64,000 nucleotides of DNA from Rhodospirillaceae bacterium (GTDB lineage: Bacteria > Pseudomonadota > Alphaproteobacteria > Bin65), in the NCBI GenBank assembly GCA_028819475.1, contig JAPPLJ010000050.1, positions 353,900 through 417,899 of the forward strand. Direction: 5' to 3'. Shown piece by piece: positions 8,936 through 17,800 of the stretch. Position 1 is the stretch's first letter. Each line of letters opens with the position of its first letter. The notes under the pieces are model-generated. The model was not told where the DNA came from. It ran no database searches and saw nothing but the letters and a program-made list of their open reading frames with translations. Made by a program: the position numbers and the translations under genes.

Positions 8936-9760
8936 TCACACCATCAGCCGGCCGCCGTTGATGTAGAGGGTCTGGCCGGTCATGAAGCGGGCCTTTTCCG
9001 ACAGCAGGAACAGGACCGGCCCGACGATATCGTCGGTCACCGCGATCCGGCCGAGCGGAATCGTCGCCAGCATGGCCGAGTTGTCCATGCCGGCCGGAAA
9101 ATCCTGCTCGTTCTTCGGCGTCACGTCGCCGCCGCGCCCGGTGCCGCCGCGCAGGAAGGCGGTATCGACCGCGCCCGGCGCGATGCAGTTGGCCCGCACC
9201 TCCGGCGCATTCTCCTTCGCCAGCCCCTTGGCAAGCGCGATGATGCCCGCCTTGGCCGCCGAATAGGTGCCGGTGGTCTTCTCCACCAGGGTCGCCAGAC
9301 CCGAGGCGGCGAACACCATGCCCGAGGCGTTGCCGGTCTCGCCCGCCCCCTTGCGCAGCATCGGCAGCGCCGCCCTGACCGCCAGGAAGGCCGAGCGGAG
9401 GTTGACCGACAGCGCCTCGTCGATCTCGGCCGCCGTCATGTCCTCGACCGGCTTGGGCGGCGACATGTAGCCCGGCAGATGGACCAGCCCGTCGAGCGCG
9501 CCGCCCCAGATACCGGCCAGGGCCTCGAACGCCCGGTCGGCGCCGTCGTTGTCCCGCGCGTCGTAGGGCAGCGTCTCGACCCCCGCGGGCGGCGTATGGC
9601 GCTCCAGCGAGCCCGGGAGGTCGATGACCGCGACCTTGAGCCCTTCGGCGACCGCCACCTCGGTCAGCCGCTTGCCGATGCCGCCGCAGCCGCCGGTGAT
9701 GGCGAGGCGGTAGCCGGCGGCCGGCGCGAGGCGGGAGAAATCGGGAGTCGGGAGCGTCAT
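8936..9760 (-). CDS. SDR family NAD(P)-dependent oxidoreductase
   Basis: This is a short-chain dehydrogenase of 274 residues. The nucleotide-binding motif is TGGCGGIGK (22-30) and the catalytic pair is in TYSAAKAG (Tyr-x-x-x-Lys), preceded by a Ser-containing strand (VFAASGLA). The C-terminus ends TLYINGGRLMV, typical of the family. The start ATG overlaps the stop of the upstream gamma-carbonic anhydrase gene by 4 bp, so the two are translationally coupled. The substrate is unknown. The 3' end is 28 bp from the convergent cupin gene. Confidence 0.9.
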   Translation of the reverse strand: MTLPTPDFSRLAPAAGYRLAITGGCGGIGKRLTEVAVAEGLKVAVIDLPGSLERHTPPAGVETLPYDARDNDGADRAFEALAGIWGGALDGLVHLPGYMSPPKPVEDMTAAEIDEALSVNLRSAFLAVRAALPMLRKGAGETGNASGMVFAASGLATLVEKTTGTYSAAKAGIIALAKGLAKENAPEVRANCIAPGAVDTAFLRGGTGRGGDVTPKNEQDFPAGMDNSAMLATIPLGRIAVTDDIVGPVLFLLSEKARFMTGQTLYINGGRLMV

Positions 9761-10302
9761 CGCAAGTCCTTTCCGTCAGCCTTGATCACCCTGTGTTCCT
9801 GCGCCAGACGCGCGTAGTGGCGCGCGCCTTCGCGCAGCGCCTCCAGGGTGTCCTCGTCCAGCTCGCGCATGAATTTCGCCGGCCGGCCGGACCAGAGCTG
9901 GCCGGCCGGAATCACCTTGCCCGGCGTGACCAGGGAGCCGGCGGCGACCATCGCGCCCGGCTCGACCGTGACGCCGTCCATCAGGCAGCTCTGCATCCCG
10001 ATGGTGGCACGGTCGCCGATGGTGCAGCCGTGGAGCAGGCACTGGTGGCCGATCAGCACCTCGTCGCCGACGATGGTCGGGTATTTTTTGCTGTCGACAT
10101 GGATCGTGCTGTTGTCCTGCAGGTTGCTGCCGCGGCCGATCCGCACCCTGTTGACGTCGCCGCGCACCGTGCAGCCGTACCAGACGCTGCTGCCCGGCCC
10201 GATCCGCACGTCGCCGATGATCGCGGCGTTCGGCGCGATGAAGGCGGTGTCCGCGATGTCCGGTTCGACGCCGCGGAACGGCAGGATGACGGGCTGGTTC
10301 AT
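9757..10302 (-). CDS. Gamma carbonic anhydrase family protein
   Basis: The protein is a left-handed beta-helix of hexapeptide repeats (IAPNAAIIGDVRIGPGSSVW, then DNSTIHVDS, IGDRATIGMQ). The metal-ligand histidines appear in STIHVD and in IGHQCLLHGC. I chose the ATG at 10302 (MNQPVILPF, 181 residues) because family members begin there; the open frame extends upstream into non-coding repeat sequence. Many proteins of this group (YrdA/PaaY type) have uncertain carbonic anhydrase activity. The gene overlaps the SDR gene. Confidence 0.92.
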   Translation of the reverse strand: MNQPVILPFRGVEPDIADTAFIAPNAAIIGDVRIGPGSSVWYGCTVRGDVNRVRIGRGSNLQDNSTIHVDSKKYPTIVGDEVLIGHQCLLHGCTIGDRATIGMQSCLMDGVTVEPGAMVAAGSLVTPGKVIPAGQLWSGRPAKFMRELDEDTLEALREGARHYARLAQEHRVIKADGKDLR

Positions 10303-10478
10303 GAGCGGTCGGGGGCGGTCGGTTTTGCGGCCGGGGCGGTCGGAAGATCGGGCGGTCGTGTGCGCCGGCCGTGTTACGCCGGCAGCCCGGCGGCGGCAAG
10401 CCCCGCGGGAGGCAATGCCGTTTGCGCGAGGAACACACTTGGACCCTCTCGGTCGCGCCGGACCGAACCTGTTCCTCC

Positions 10479-10614
10479 CCGTCATTTCGACCGGAGCGGC
10501 GCAGCCGCGAAGTGGAGAAATCTTTCCGGAACAGTGCTTTTGACCAAGCACAGCAGGTGAAAGAATTCTCCGCTCCGCCCCGGATGAATCCGGGGCTCCG
10601 GTCGAAATGACGGG
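10479..10614. repeat. Family A intergenic palindromic element, copy A1
   Basis: The outer arms read CCGTCATTTCGACCGGAGC and its reverse complement GCTCCGGTCGAAATGACGG. Inner segments GGAGAAATCTTTCC and GAAAGAATTCTCCGCTCC form a second imperfect arm around a loop region. Related copies are at 18242, 22031 and 24783, and a degenerate one at 60033. It lies in the divergent space between the carbonic anhydrase gene and imuA. It probably folds as a long hairpin when transcribed. Confidence 0.85.
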
Positions 10615-10689
10615 ACAGGGGATCGACGCCGGCCGACACGAAAAATCAAACTGAGACACGACCGGCTTTCGAGTCGACTTGCATTATTT

Positions 10690-10715
10690 ATTCTCGTATT
10701 GTTCTATAAATGTAC
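10690..10715 (+). promoter_or_regulatory. Possible LexA operator upstream of imuA
   Basis: Three tetramers are spaced by exactly seven bases: ATTC-N7-GTTC-N7-GTAC. The alphaproteobacterial LexA operator is the direct repeat GTTC-N7-GTTC, so each adjacent pair here matches with one mismatch and shares the central GTTC at 10701-10704. imuA-imuB-dnaE2 cassettes are normally LexA-controlled, which makes the position (34 bp before the chosen start) meaningful. The site call is inference from spacing and context. Confidence 0.5.
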
Positions 10716-10748
10716 GTGTTCGTTCTTGCGAAAAGGAAACCGCCGCCG

Positions 10749-11603
10749 ATGTCGACCGCCGCCACGCTGCACCGGCTGCGCGACCGGATCCGCCGGCTGG
10801 AACAGGGTTGTCCGGCGCCGGCCGCGCCGGGCAGCGGCGCAGCGGGCGGGGATACGGCCGCCCTGCCCGCCGCCCCGGGCGAAATCGTCCCGCTCGGCCT
10901 GCCGGCGATCGATGCGGCGCTGCCCTGGGGCGGGCTGCCGCGCGGCGCGGTGCACGAGATCCTGTGCGGCGATCCGGGGGACGGCGCGCCGACGGCCTTC
11001 CTGCTGGCGCTGATCGGGCGGCAGAAGGCCGCCGGCCATGCCGGGCCGGTCCTGTGGGTCAGCTGCCGGCGCGACCTGTTCGCCCCGGCCCTGCCGGTCT
11101 ATGGCTGCGATCCGGCGGATTTCCTGTTCGTGCGCTGCCGCAGCGGGGAAGAGGTGCTGTGGGCGATGGAGGACGGACTGCGCTGCCCGGCGCTCGCCGC
11201 CGTCGCCGGCGATGTCGGGGCGCCGGACTTTTCGGCGACCCGCCGCCTGCAACTCGCCGCCGGCCGGGGCGGCGTGCCCCTGTTCCTGCACCGGCCCCTG
11301 TACGGGTCCCTGCATCGGGCGAAAAAGGCAACGGAACACAGGATAGGCAAAGGCGGCGCCCTGGCGCCCTCGGCCGCCGTTACCCGCTGGGCCGCGGCTG
11401 CCCGGCTGTCCGACCCGGCCGATCCCTCGACCGGTTTCGGGGCGCAGACCGGCGACCCGGCCTGGACGGTGCATCTGCACCGCTGCCGGGGCGGGCGGCC
11501 CGGCCGCTGGCCGGTTGTCTGGAACCGGCGGCAACAGGCGTTCGAGCCGGCGGCAGCAGGCGCGCTTCACCAGGCGCGGGACCGGGTGTGGGCAGGGGCA
11601 TGA
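10749..11603 (+). CDS. imuA: ImuA, RecA-like SOS mutagenesis protein
   Basis: ImuA is a RecA-fold accessory protein of the ImuA-ImuB-DnaE2 translesion mutasome. Typical segments are visible: PLGLPAIDAALPWGGLPRGAVHEIL, the RecA-like strand PVLWVSCRRDLFAPAL, and ATRRLQLAAGRGG. The Walker A region is degenerate, as is usual for ImuA. I use ATG 10749 (AAGGAAA upstream); an earlier in-frame ATG at 10710 would overlap the candidate LexA site. The protein is 284 residues. Unlike most such cassettes, 539 bp separate it from imuB. Confidence 0.88.
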   Translation: MSTAATLHRLRDRIRRLEQGCPAPAAPGSGAAGGDTAALPAAPGEIVPLGLPAIDAALPWGGLPRGAVHEILCGDPGDGAPTAFLLALIGRQKAAGHAGPVLWVSCRRDLFAPALPVYGCDPADFLFVRCRSGEEVLWAMEDGLRCPALAAVAGDVGAPDFSATRRLQLAAGRGGVPLFLHRPLYGSLHRAKKATEHRIGKGGALAPSAAVTRWAAAARLSDPADPSTGFGAQTGDPAWTVHLHRCRGGRPGRWPVVWNRRQQAFEPAAAGALHQARDRVWAGA

Positions 11604-12142
11604 TATCCGGCCCTCGGCAGGGCGCTCCGGATACCGTCGGGCCGGCCGGCAGGGTCGCCGATAACGGTGTGTTGTTCGATTCCAGACCGCCGCACCATGA
11701 AGTAACGATCATTCAAGATTGGACCAACGCGGCGGAGACCGATGCCGCGGCCAAACGGCCCGACGGCGGCCCGCGGAAAGCGCCGGACGATCCGCGACCC
11801 GCACGCACGCCATCGGTTGCCGGGTCGGCCTCTGGCCGGCGGAATTTCCGGCGCGCCCGGCCGCAAAACAGACGGCCGGATCGACGCCGGCGGCCGGTTC
11901 GGTCGTCGGTTTGTCCCGATTCGGTCTTGGGAGCCGGTATACAATCGACAGCCCCGGCAAAGCATTCCCGGGGTTTGACATGATCGCCGGCATCCGGCGC
12001 AAGCCCAGGGTCTGCAAGGACTCCGGTGGAAACCTGGCCGGCCGTTCCGGGCCAAACGGCCTGTTTGTATCCAGTATCCTGAATAGCATGAACCGGCTGT
12101 TCGACCGGTTAAAGGCGCCGGCATCACGGCGGAGAGCCTGCC
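11604..12142. other. Unusually long imuA-imuB intergenic region
   Basis: The 539 bp hold no convincing gene: the open frames present on both strands lack ribosome-binding sites, have unlikely composition and match no family I recognise. No family A, B or C repeat was seen. A GGAGAG motif close to 12143 is the imuB ribosome-binding site. Confidence 0.5.
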
Positions 12143-13873
12143 ATGCCGCGTGACCTGTTCGACGGCCGGACCGGTGCCCGGTTCCGTTCGGGGGCGGCCG
12201 GCCGGCGCATCCTCTACTGCTGGCTGCCCTGCTTCGCGACCGACCGGATCGCGCGGCGGCGGCCGGCGCTGGCGGTGCGGCCCGTCGCGATCGTCCGGCA
12301 CGACCGCGGCCGGCGCATCGCGGTGGCGGTCAACGGCCCGGCCGGCCGGAGCGGCGTGCGGCCCGGCCAGAGCCTGGCGGACGCGCGCAGCCTGTGCCCC
12401 GCCCTCAAAGCGGTCGAGGCCGACCCGGCGGCCGACAGCCGCCTGCTGTTGCACCTGGCGCGCTGGTGCACGCGCTACACGCCCTGGGTCGCGCCGGAAG
12501 CGCCGGCGGAAGACGATCCGCCCGCCCCCGCTCAATCCGAGACTGCCTTGCTGCTCGACATCAGCGGGTGCGCCCATCTGGCGGGCGGCGAGGAAATGCT
12601 TTCAGGAAACCTTGCCAACCGATTGGAAGATTTCGGTTTTACCGTTCGCTGCGCGGTTGCCGATACGCCGGGCGCCGCCCGGGCCTGGGCGCGACACGGC
12701 GATCCGCTGCACCCCGTCATTCCGGAAGGCGCGCAGGCCGATTGGCTGAAGCCCCTGCCCGCCGCCGCCCTGCGCCTGCGCGACGCGGACGCCGAGACCC
12801 TGACGCGCCTCGGCATCGCCACGGTCGGCGACCTCATGGCCCTGCCCCGCGCCGCCGTCGCCAACCGCTTTCCGGCCGGCCGGGCCGCCGGCGTGCTGGA
12901 GCGGCTGGACCGGGTCCTCGGCATTGCGCCGGAGAGCATCGCGCCGCTGCCGCCGCCGGCGGACTACAGCGTGCGCCAGCACTATGCCGAGCCGGTCGGC
13001 ACGCCGGAGGGCATGACCGCCGCCTTCGAACGGCTGCTGCTCGCGCTCGCCCGCAGGCTGGAAGCCGCCGGCCTAGGCGCCCGGCAGCTCGAGTTCGCCA
13101 TCGTCCGCGCCGACGATACGCTGGACAGCGCGCGCATCGGGGTCAGCCGCCCGAGCCGCGATCCGGCCCATCTGGCGCGCCTGTTCGCGCCCCGGCTCGA
13201 AAGTCTGGACCCGGATCCGGGAATTGAAACGGTCGTTCTAAGGGCCGTCTCGGTCGAACCCTTCATCGTGGAACAGAAGGCAATTCAGAAGGTTAGCCGT
13301 CGAAGTCCGGTCGGGACATTACACGAAAAACGGCGCGGCCTGCCGATTCCGCAGGACCGGGCGGATTTGAGCCAGGTCGACACCCTGATCGACCGGCTGG
13401 CCAACCGGCTGGGCCGCGCGGCGGTCCTGCGCGCCCTGCCCTGCGAGACCGCCCTGCCCGAAACCCAGACCCGCTATGCGCCGGCGCTCGACCTGCGGGC
13501 CGGCAATCCGGCGTCCGGCTGGACCGCCTGGCAGAGCCCGGACCGTCTGGCCGGCCCGGCCCTGCCGGTGCGCCTGCTGGAAGCGCCAGAGCCGGTCGAG
13601 GCGGCGGCCGAGGCCGTGCCGGGCCGGTTCGCCTGGCGCCGCCGGGTCTGGCGGGTCATCGCGGACGAAGGCCCGGCCCGCCGCCTCGGCCGCTGGTGGC
13701 ACGGCGAAACCGCGATCCGCGACTACTGGCAGGTCGCGGCGGTCCCCGCCGAGGCTTCGGGCGGTATTCCAGACGATATTCCGGACGGGGCCGCGCCGGT
13801 CCGCCTCTGGCTGTACCGCGACCCGGCGGCCGGCCCGGCAAACCGATGGTCGGTCCACGGGCTGATGGGGTGA
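12143..13873 (+). CDS. imuB: ImuB, catalytically inactive Y-family polymerase-like protein
   Basis: ImuB links ImuA, DnaE2 and the beta clamp in damage-induced mutagenesis. It aligns with Y-family polymerases, but the first catalytic Asp of the DinB motif (IIHVDMDCFY) is replaced: the protein reads ILYCWLPCFATDR. The second motif is LLLDISGCAHLAGG. Loss of acidic active-site residues is the hallmark of ImuB. The helix-hairpin-helix region is around LTRLGIATVGDLMALPRAAVANRF, followed by the little-finger domain and a long C-terminal extension. The length of 576 residues is within the family range. Confidence 0.93.
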   Translation: MPRDLFDGRTGARFRSGAAGRRILYCWLPCFATDRIARRRPALAVRPVAIVRHDRGRRIAVAVNGPAGRSGVRPGQSLADARSLCPALKAVEADPAADSRLLLHLARWCTRYTPWVAPEAPAEDDPPAPAQSETALLLDISGCAHLAGGEEMLSGNLANRLEDFGFTVRCAVADTPGAARAWARHGDPLHPVIPEGAQADWLKPLPAAALRLRDADAETLTRLGIATVGDLMALPRAAVANRFPAGRAAGVLERLDRVLGIAPESIAPLPPPADYSVRQHYAEPVGTPEGMTAAFERLLLALARRLEAAGLGARQLEFAIVRADDTLDSARIGVSRPSRDPAHLARLFAPRLESLDPDPGIETVVLRAVSVEPFIVEQKAIQKVSRRSPVGTLHEKRRGLPIPQDRADLSQVDTLIDRLANRLGRAAVLRALPCETALPETQTRYAPALDLRAGNPASGWTAWQSPDRLAGPALPVRLLEAPEPVEAAAEAVPGRFAWRRRVWRVIADEGPARRLGRWWHGETAIRDYWQVAAVPAEASGGIPDDIPDGAAPVRLWLYRDPAAGPANRWSVHGLMG

Positions 13874-13934
13874 AAACGGGTTGAAATGAAGCTACTTACT
13901 GCCGGATTTGACTAGACTTTTTGAGGAAACGACG

Positions 13935-14171
13935 ATGGCCACGCTGACGATCCGCAACCTGGACGACAAAACCGTCGAACGGCTGAAACACCAAGCCCGC
14001 CAGAACGGGCGCTCGCTCCAGGCCGAGGTGCGCCATATCCTGAACAACGCCGCCCAAACCCTGACCAAAAAGGAATTCTGGGCGCGGGCCGATGCGATCG
14101 CCGCAATGACGCCGCGCGATATCGAGCAGACCGACAGCGTCACCCTGCTGAGGGAGGAGCGGGACTGCTGA
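13935..14171 (+). CDS. FitA-like ribbon-helix-helix antitoxin without a toxin gene
   Basis: This 78-residue protein begins MATLTIRNLDDKTVERLKHQARQ, the Arc/FitA-type ribbon-helix-helix module, followed by an acidic helix (NGRSLQAEVRHILNNAA). GAGGAAACGACG before ATG 13935 is a good ribosome-binding site and decides the start over an upstream in-frame ATG at 13908. In intact loci a PIN-domain toxin gene overlaps the antitoxin stop. Here the overlapping frame instead encodes a REP-associated transposase, and no PIN-domain gene was seen before dnaE2. The antitoxin therefore appears to be an orphan inside the mutasome cassette. Confidence 0.85.
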   Translation: MATLTIRNLDDKTVERLKHQARQNGRSLQAEVRHILNNAAQTLTKKEFWARADAIAAMTPRDIEQTDSVTLLREERDC

Positions 14172-14812
14172 TGACGCCACCCAAAGCAAATTCCCCGGAT
14201 TTTGTAGGGGAGGGTTTCAAACCCTCCCCTACGGCGATTGGCGTCCCTGCGGCGGTCGGCGATGCCGGAACATCGCCTTTCCCGCGCCGCAGGCCGACCC
14301 GCCTGCCCGGTTACGATTATGCGACGCCGGGAGCCTATTTCGTCACGACATGCACCGATGGTTACCGATGCCTGTTCGGCCGCGTCGAAGACGGCATCTG
14401 GCGACCGAACCGGCTCGGCGGGATTGTCGAGGAATGCTGGCTACAGTTGCGGACGCATTACCCGGCCATCGAACTTGACGAATTCGCCGTCATGCCGAAC
14501 CATTTTCATGGCGTGGTTCATCTTCGGGACGGCGCGCCGTCGCTTGTCGAGCTGGTGCGCGGCTTCAAGACATTCTCCGCCCGGCGGATAAACGCCGTCC
14601 GGCATTCCCCGCGCACCAGGGTCTGGCAACGCAGCTTCCATGACCGGATCATCCGTTCCGATGCCGATCTCCAGCGTATCCGGGCATATATTTTCGATAA
14701 TCCCGGCAATTGGGGCAAAAGCCGGCCCGATAGCAGCCCCGAATTCGTAGGGGAGGGTTTGAAACCCTCCCCTACAGCGGCCGGCGCCCCTGCGGCGGTC
14801 AGAGGCGATTGA
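14171..14812 (+). CDS. REP-associated tyrosine transposase (RAYT, Y1 HUH family)
   Basis: RAYTs are domesticated relatives of IS200/IS605 transposases that process REP palindromes. The conserved entry RRRPTRLPGYDYATPGAYF (about 40-57) is followed by the HUH motif HFH (residues 111-113 in MPNHFHGVVH) and the candidate catalytic Tyr173 in RAYIFDNPGNW. The annotated ATG overlaps the stop of the antitoxin gene. The first 40 and last 30 residues are translations of REP-containing DNA (both contain FVGEGxKPSPT), so the true start may be internal. The length of 213 residues is normal. It appears intact and potentially active. Confidence 0.88.
   Translation: MTPPKANSPDFVGEGFKPSPTAIGVPAAVGDAGTSPFPRRRPTRLPGYDYATPGAYFVTTCTDGYRCLFGRVEDGIWRPNRLGGIVEECWLQLRTHYPAIELDEFAVMPNHFHGVVHLRDGAPSLVELVRGFKTFSARRINAVRHSPRTRVWQRSFHDRIIRSDADLQRIRAYIFDNPGNWGKSRPDSSPEFVGEGLKPSPTAAGAPAAVRGD
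14204..14232. repeat. REP palindrome, left copy
   Basis: This is a perfect inverted repeat GTAGGGGAGGGTTT-C-AAACCCTCCCCTAC with 14-bp arms and a 1-bp spacer, immediately upstream of the RAYT core. It is followed by a GC-rich tail (GGCGTCCCTGCGGCGGTC) that is also found after the right copy, so the mobile unit is about 50 bp. Confidence 0.9.
14747..14775. repeat. REP palindrome, right copy
   Basis: This has the same 14-bp arms as the left copy, with G instead of C as the spacer base. It lies inside the 3' end of the RAYT frame. The downstream tail GGCGCCCCTGCGGCGGTC matches the left-copy tail except at one position. Together with the left copy it brackets the transposase as a REP-RAYT-REP unit. 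Confidence 0.9.
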
Positions 14813-14884
14813 TGCCGTCCTTCCGACCACCTCCCTTACATTTCCTGACATTTCCCGACAGTCCGGCGGCGGTGGGAGGACGTC

Positions 14885-17800
14885 ATGCCCTTTGACAGCC
14901 GCCCCGGCCCGGGCCCCGTCCCGGCCTATGCCGAATTGCAGGTGACGACGAATTTCAGCTTCCTGCGCGGCGGTTCGCACCCGGAGGAGCTGGTGATGCG
15001 GGCGGCGGAGCTGGGCTACCGCGCGATCGGCATCGCCGACCGCAACACGCTGGCCGGCGTCGTCCGGGCCCACAGCGCGGCCAAACGGGCCGGACTCACG
15101 CTGCTGGTCGGCGCCCGCCTCGACCTGCAGGACGGCATCAGCCTGCTGTGCTTCCCGCAGGACAAGCCCGCCTACGCCCGCCTCTCCGGCCTGCTCACCC
15201 TGGGCAAGCGCCGGGCGGAGAAGGGCGACTGCCATCTCCGGCTCGCCGACCTGCCGGACCTTGCCGGGAGCCAGTGCATCGTGGTGCTGCCGCCCGACGG
15301 GATTCCGGAATGCGACCCGCCGGACCGCGCCGCCGGCGGCGACGGTTTTCCCTTTATTCTCAAGCGCATCTCCGGTCTTTTTCAGGGCAATACCTGGCTT
15401 GCGGCGAGCTGCCTGTATCGCGGCGACGACGCCAGGCGGCTCGACCGGCTGGCCGGGCTGGCGGCGGCGGCCGGGGTGCCGCTGGTGGCGACCAACGACA
15501 TCCACTACCACGTCCCGGCGCGCAGGCCGCTCCAGGACGTGCTGACCTGCATCCGCGAACACTGCACCCTGGACGAAGCCGGCTTCCGCCTGTTCGACAA
15601 TGCCGAACGCCATCTCAAACCCCCGCAGGAGATGGCGAACCTGTTCCATACGTACCCGTATGCTATCCACCAACAGTCTGAAATCGTTGAGAAAATATCG
15701 TTTTCGCTCGATCAATTAAAATATGTCTACCCGGTCGATCCGATTCCCGAAGGAAGGACCCCTCAACAAGAACTGGAACGGCTGACATGGCGCGGCGCGG
15801 CCGAACGCTACGGCCGCCGCGTCCCGGATCGGGTCCGGGCGGCCCTGGAGCACGAACTGGCGCTGATCGGCCAGCTCGGCTACGCGCCCTATTTCCTGAC
15901 GGTGCACGATATCGTGCGCTTCGCCCGCGGGCGGAAGATCCTGTGCCAGGGCCGCGGCTCGGCGGCCAATTCCGCGGTCTGCTACTGCCTCGGCATCACC
16001 GCGGTCGACCCCGGCAAGGTCGACCTGCTGTTCGAGCGCTTCGTCTCGGCCGAGCGCAACGAGCCGCCGGATATCGACGTCGATTTCGAGCATGAGCGGC
16101 GCGAGGAGGTCATCCAGTATATTTATGGCAAATACGGCCGCCACCGCGCCGGGCTGACCGCGACCGTCGTCTCCTACCGGCCGCGCAGCGCGATCCGCGA
16201 GGTCGGCAAGGCGCTCGGCCTGTCGGAGGATACGGTCGACATCCTGGCCCGCACGGTCTGGGGCTGGAGCGACGACGGCCTCAAGCCCGAATATATCCGG
16301 CAGACCGGGCTCGACCCGGCCGATCCCACCCTGCGCCGCGCCCTGCTACTGGCGCTCGAACTGGTCGGCTTCCCGCGCCACCTGTCCCAGCACACCGGCG
16401 GCTTCGTCATCACCGACGGGCCGCTGCACGCGCTGGCGCCGATCGAGAATGCGGCGATGGAGGACCGCACGGTCGTCGAGTGGGACAAGGACGATCTCGA
16501 TACGCTCGGCATCCTCAAGATCGACGTGCTGTCCCTCGGCATGCTGACCTGCATCCGCAAGGGCTTCGACCTGCTGGCCCGGCACTACGGCCGGCGCCAC
16601 GACCTCGCCACCGTGCCGGCCGACGATTCCGCGGTCTACGACATGATCTGCAAGGCCGACACGCTGGGCGTGTTCCAGATCGAGAGCCGGGCCCAGATGT
16701 CCATGCTGCCGCGCCTCAAGCCGCGGGATTTCTACGACCTGGTGATCGAGGTCGCGATCGTCCGGCCCGGCCCGATCCAGGGCGACATGGTCCATCCCTA
16801 TCTGCGCCGGCGCAACGGCGAGGAGAGAGTCGAATTCCCGTCCAGGGAGCTGGAAGACGTGCTGGGCAAGACGCTGGGCGTGCCGCTGTTCCAGGAACAG
16901 GCGATGAAAGTCGCCATCGTCGCCGCCGGGTTTACCCCGTCCGAGGCCGACCAGTTGCGCCGCGCCATGGCGACCTTCCGCAAGACCGGCAAGATCCACG
17001 GCTTCCGCACCAAGATGGTCGAGGGCATGGTCGCCCGCGGCTACGAGCGCGACTTCGCCGAGCGCTGCTTCCGGCAGATCGAGGGCTTCGGCGACTACGG
17101 CTTTCCGGAAAGCCACGCCGCCAGCTTCGCCCTGCTGGTCTATGTCTCGGCCTGGCTCAAATGCCATTATCCGGCGGCCTTCGCCTGCGCCCTGCTGAAC
17201 AGCCAGCCGATGGGCTTCTACGCCCCGGCCCAGATCGTGCGCGACGCCCGCGAGCACGGCGTCGAGGTGCGGCCGGTCGACGTCAACCGCAGCGGCTGGG
17301 ACAACATGCTGGAGCCCGGCGCGGACGGCGCCATGGCCCTGCGCCTCGGCTTCCGCCAGGTCAAGGGGCTGCGCGAGGAGGCGATGGAGCGCTTGGTCAC
17401 GGCGCGCGGCAACGGCTATCCGGACCCGTGGACCCTGTGGCGCCGCGCCGGCCTGCCGGCGGCGGTGCTGGAGCGGCTGGCCCGGGCCGACGCCTTCGGC
17501 TCGCTCGGGCTCGACCGGCGGCGGGCCTTATGGGCGGTGCGGCGCTTCCGGCCGGCCGCACTGCCCCTGTTCGCGGCGATGGACGAGGACGAGCAGCCCG
17601 GCGATCCGCCGGCCGCGCTGCCGGCGATGACGCTGGGCGAGCAGGTGGTGGACGACTACGCCAGCGTGCGCATGACCCTGCGGGCGCATCCGCTCGCCCT
17701 GCTGCGCGGCGAGGCGCCGTTCGACCGGGCGACGCGGCACGGCGACCTGCCCGGCTGCCGCAACGGCCAGCGGGTCGAGGTCGCCGGCCTGGTGCTGATC

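Noticed and set aside
11709..12089. 126-residue minus-strand frame in the imuA-imuB gap
   Set aside because: No ribosome-binding site, no family pattern and no support on either side.
14204..14775. CRISPR-like pair of repeats
   Set aside because: The two perfect palindromes flank a HUH transposase and are REP units, with no spacer array or cas genes.
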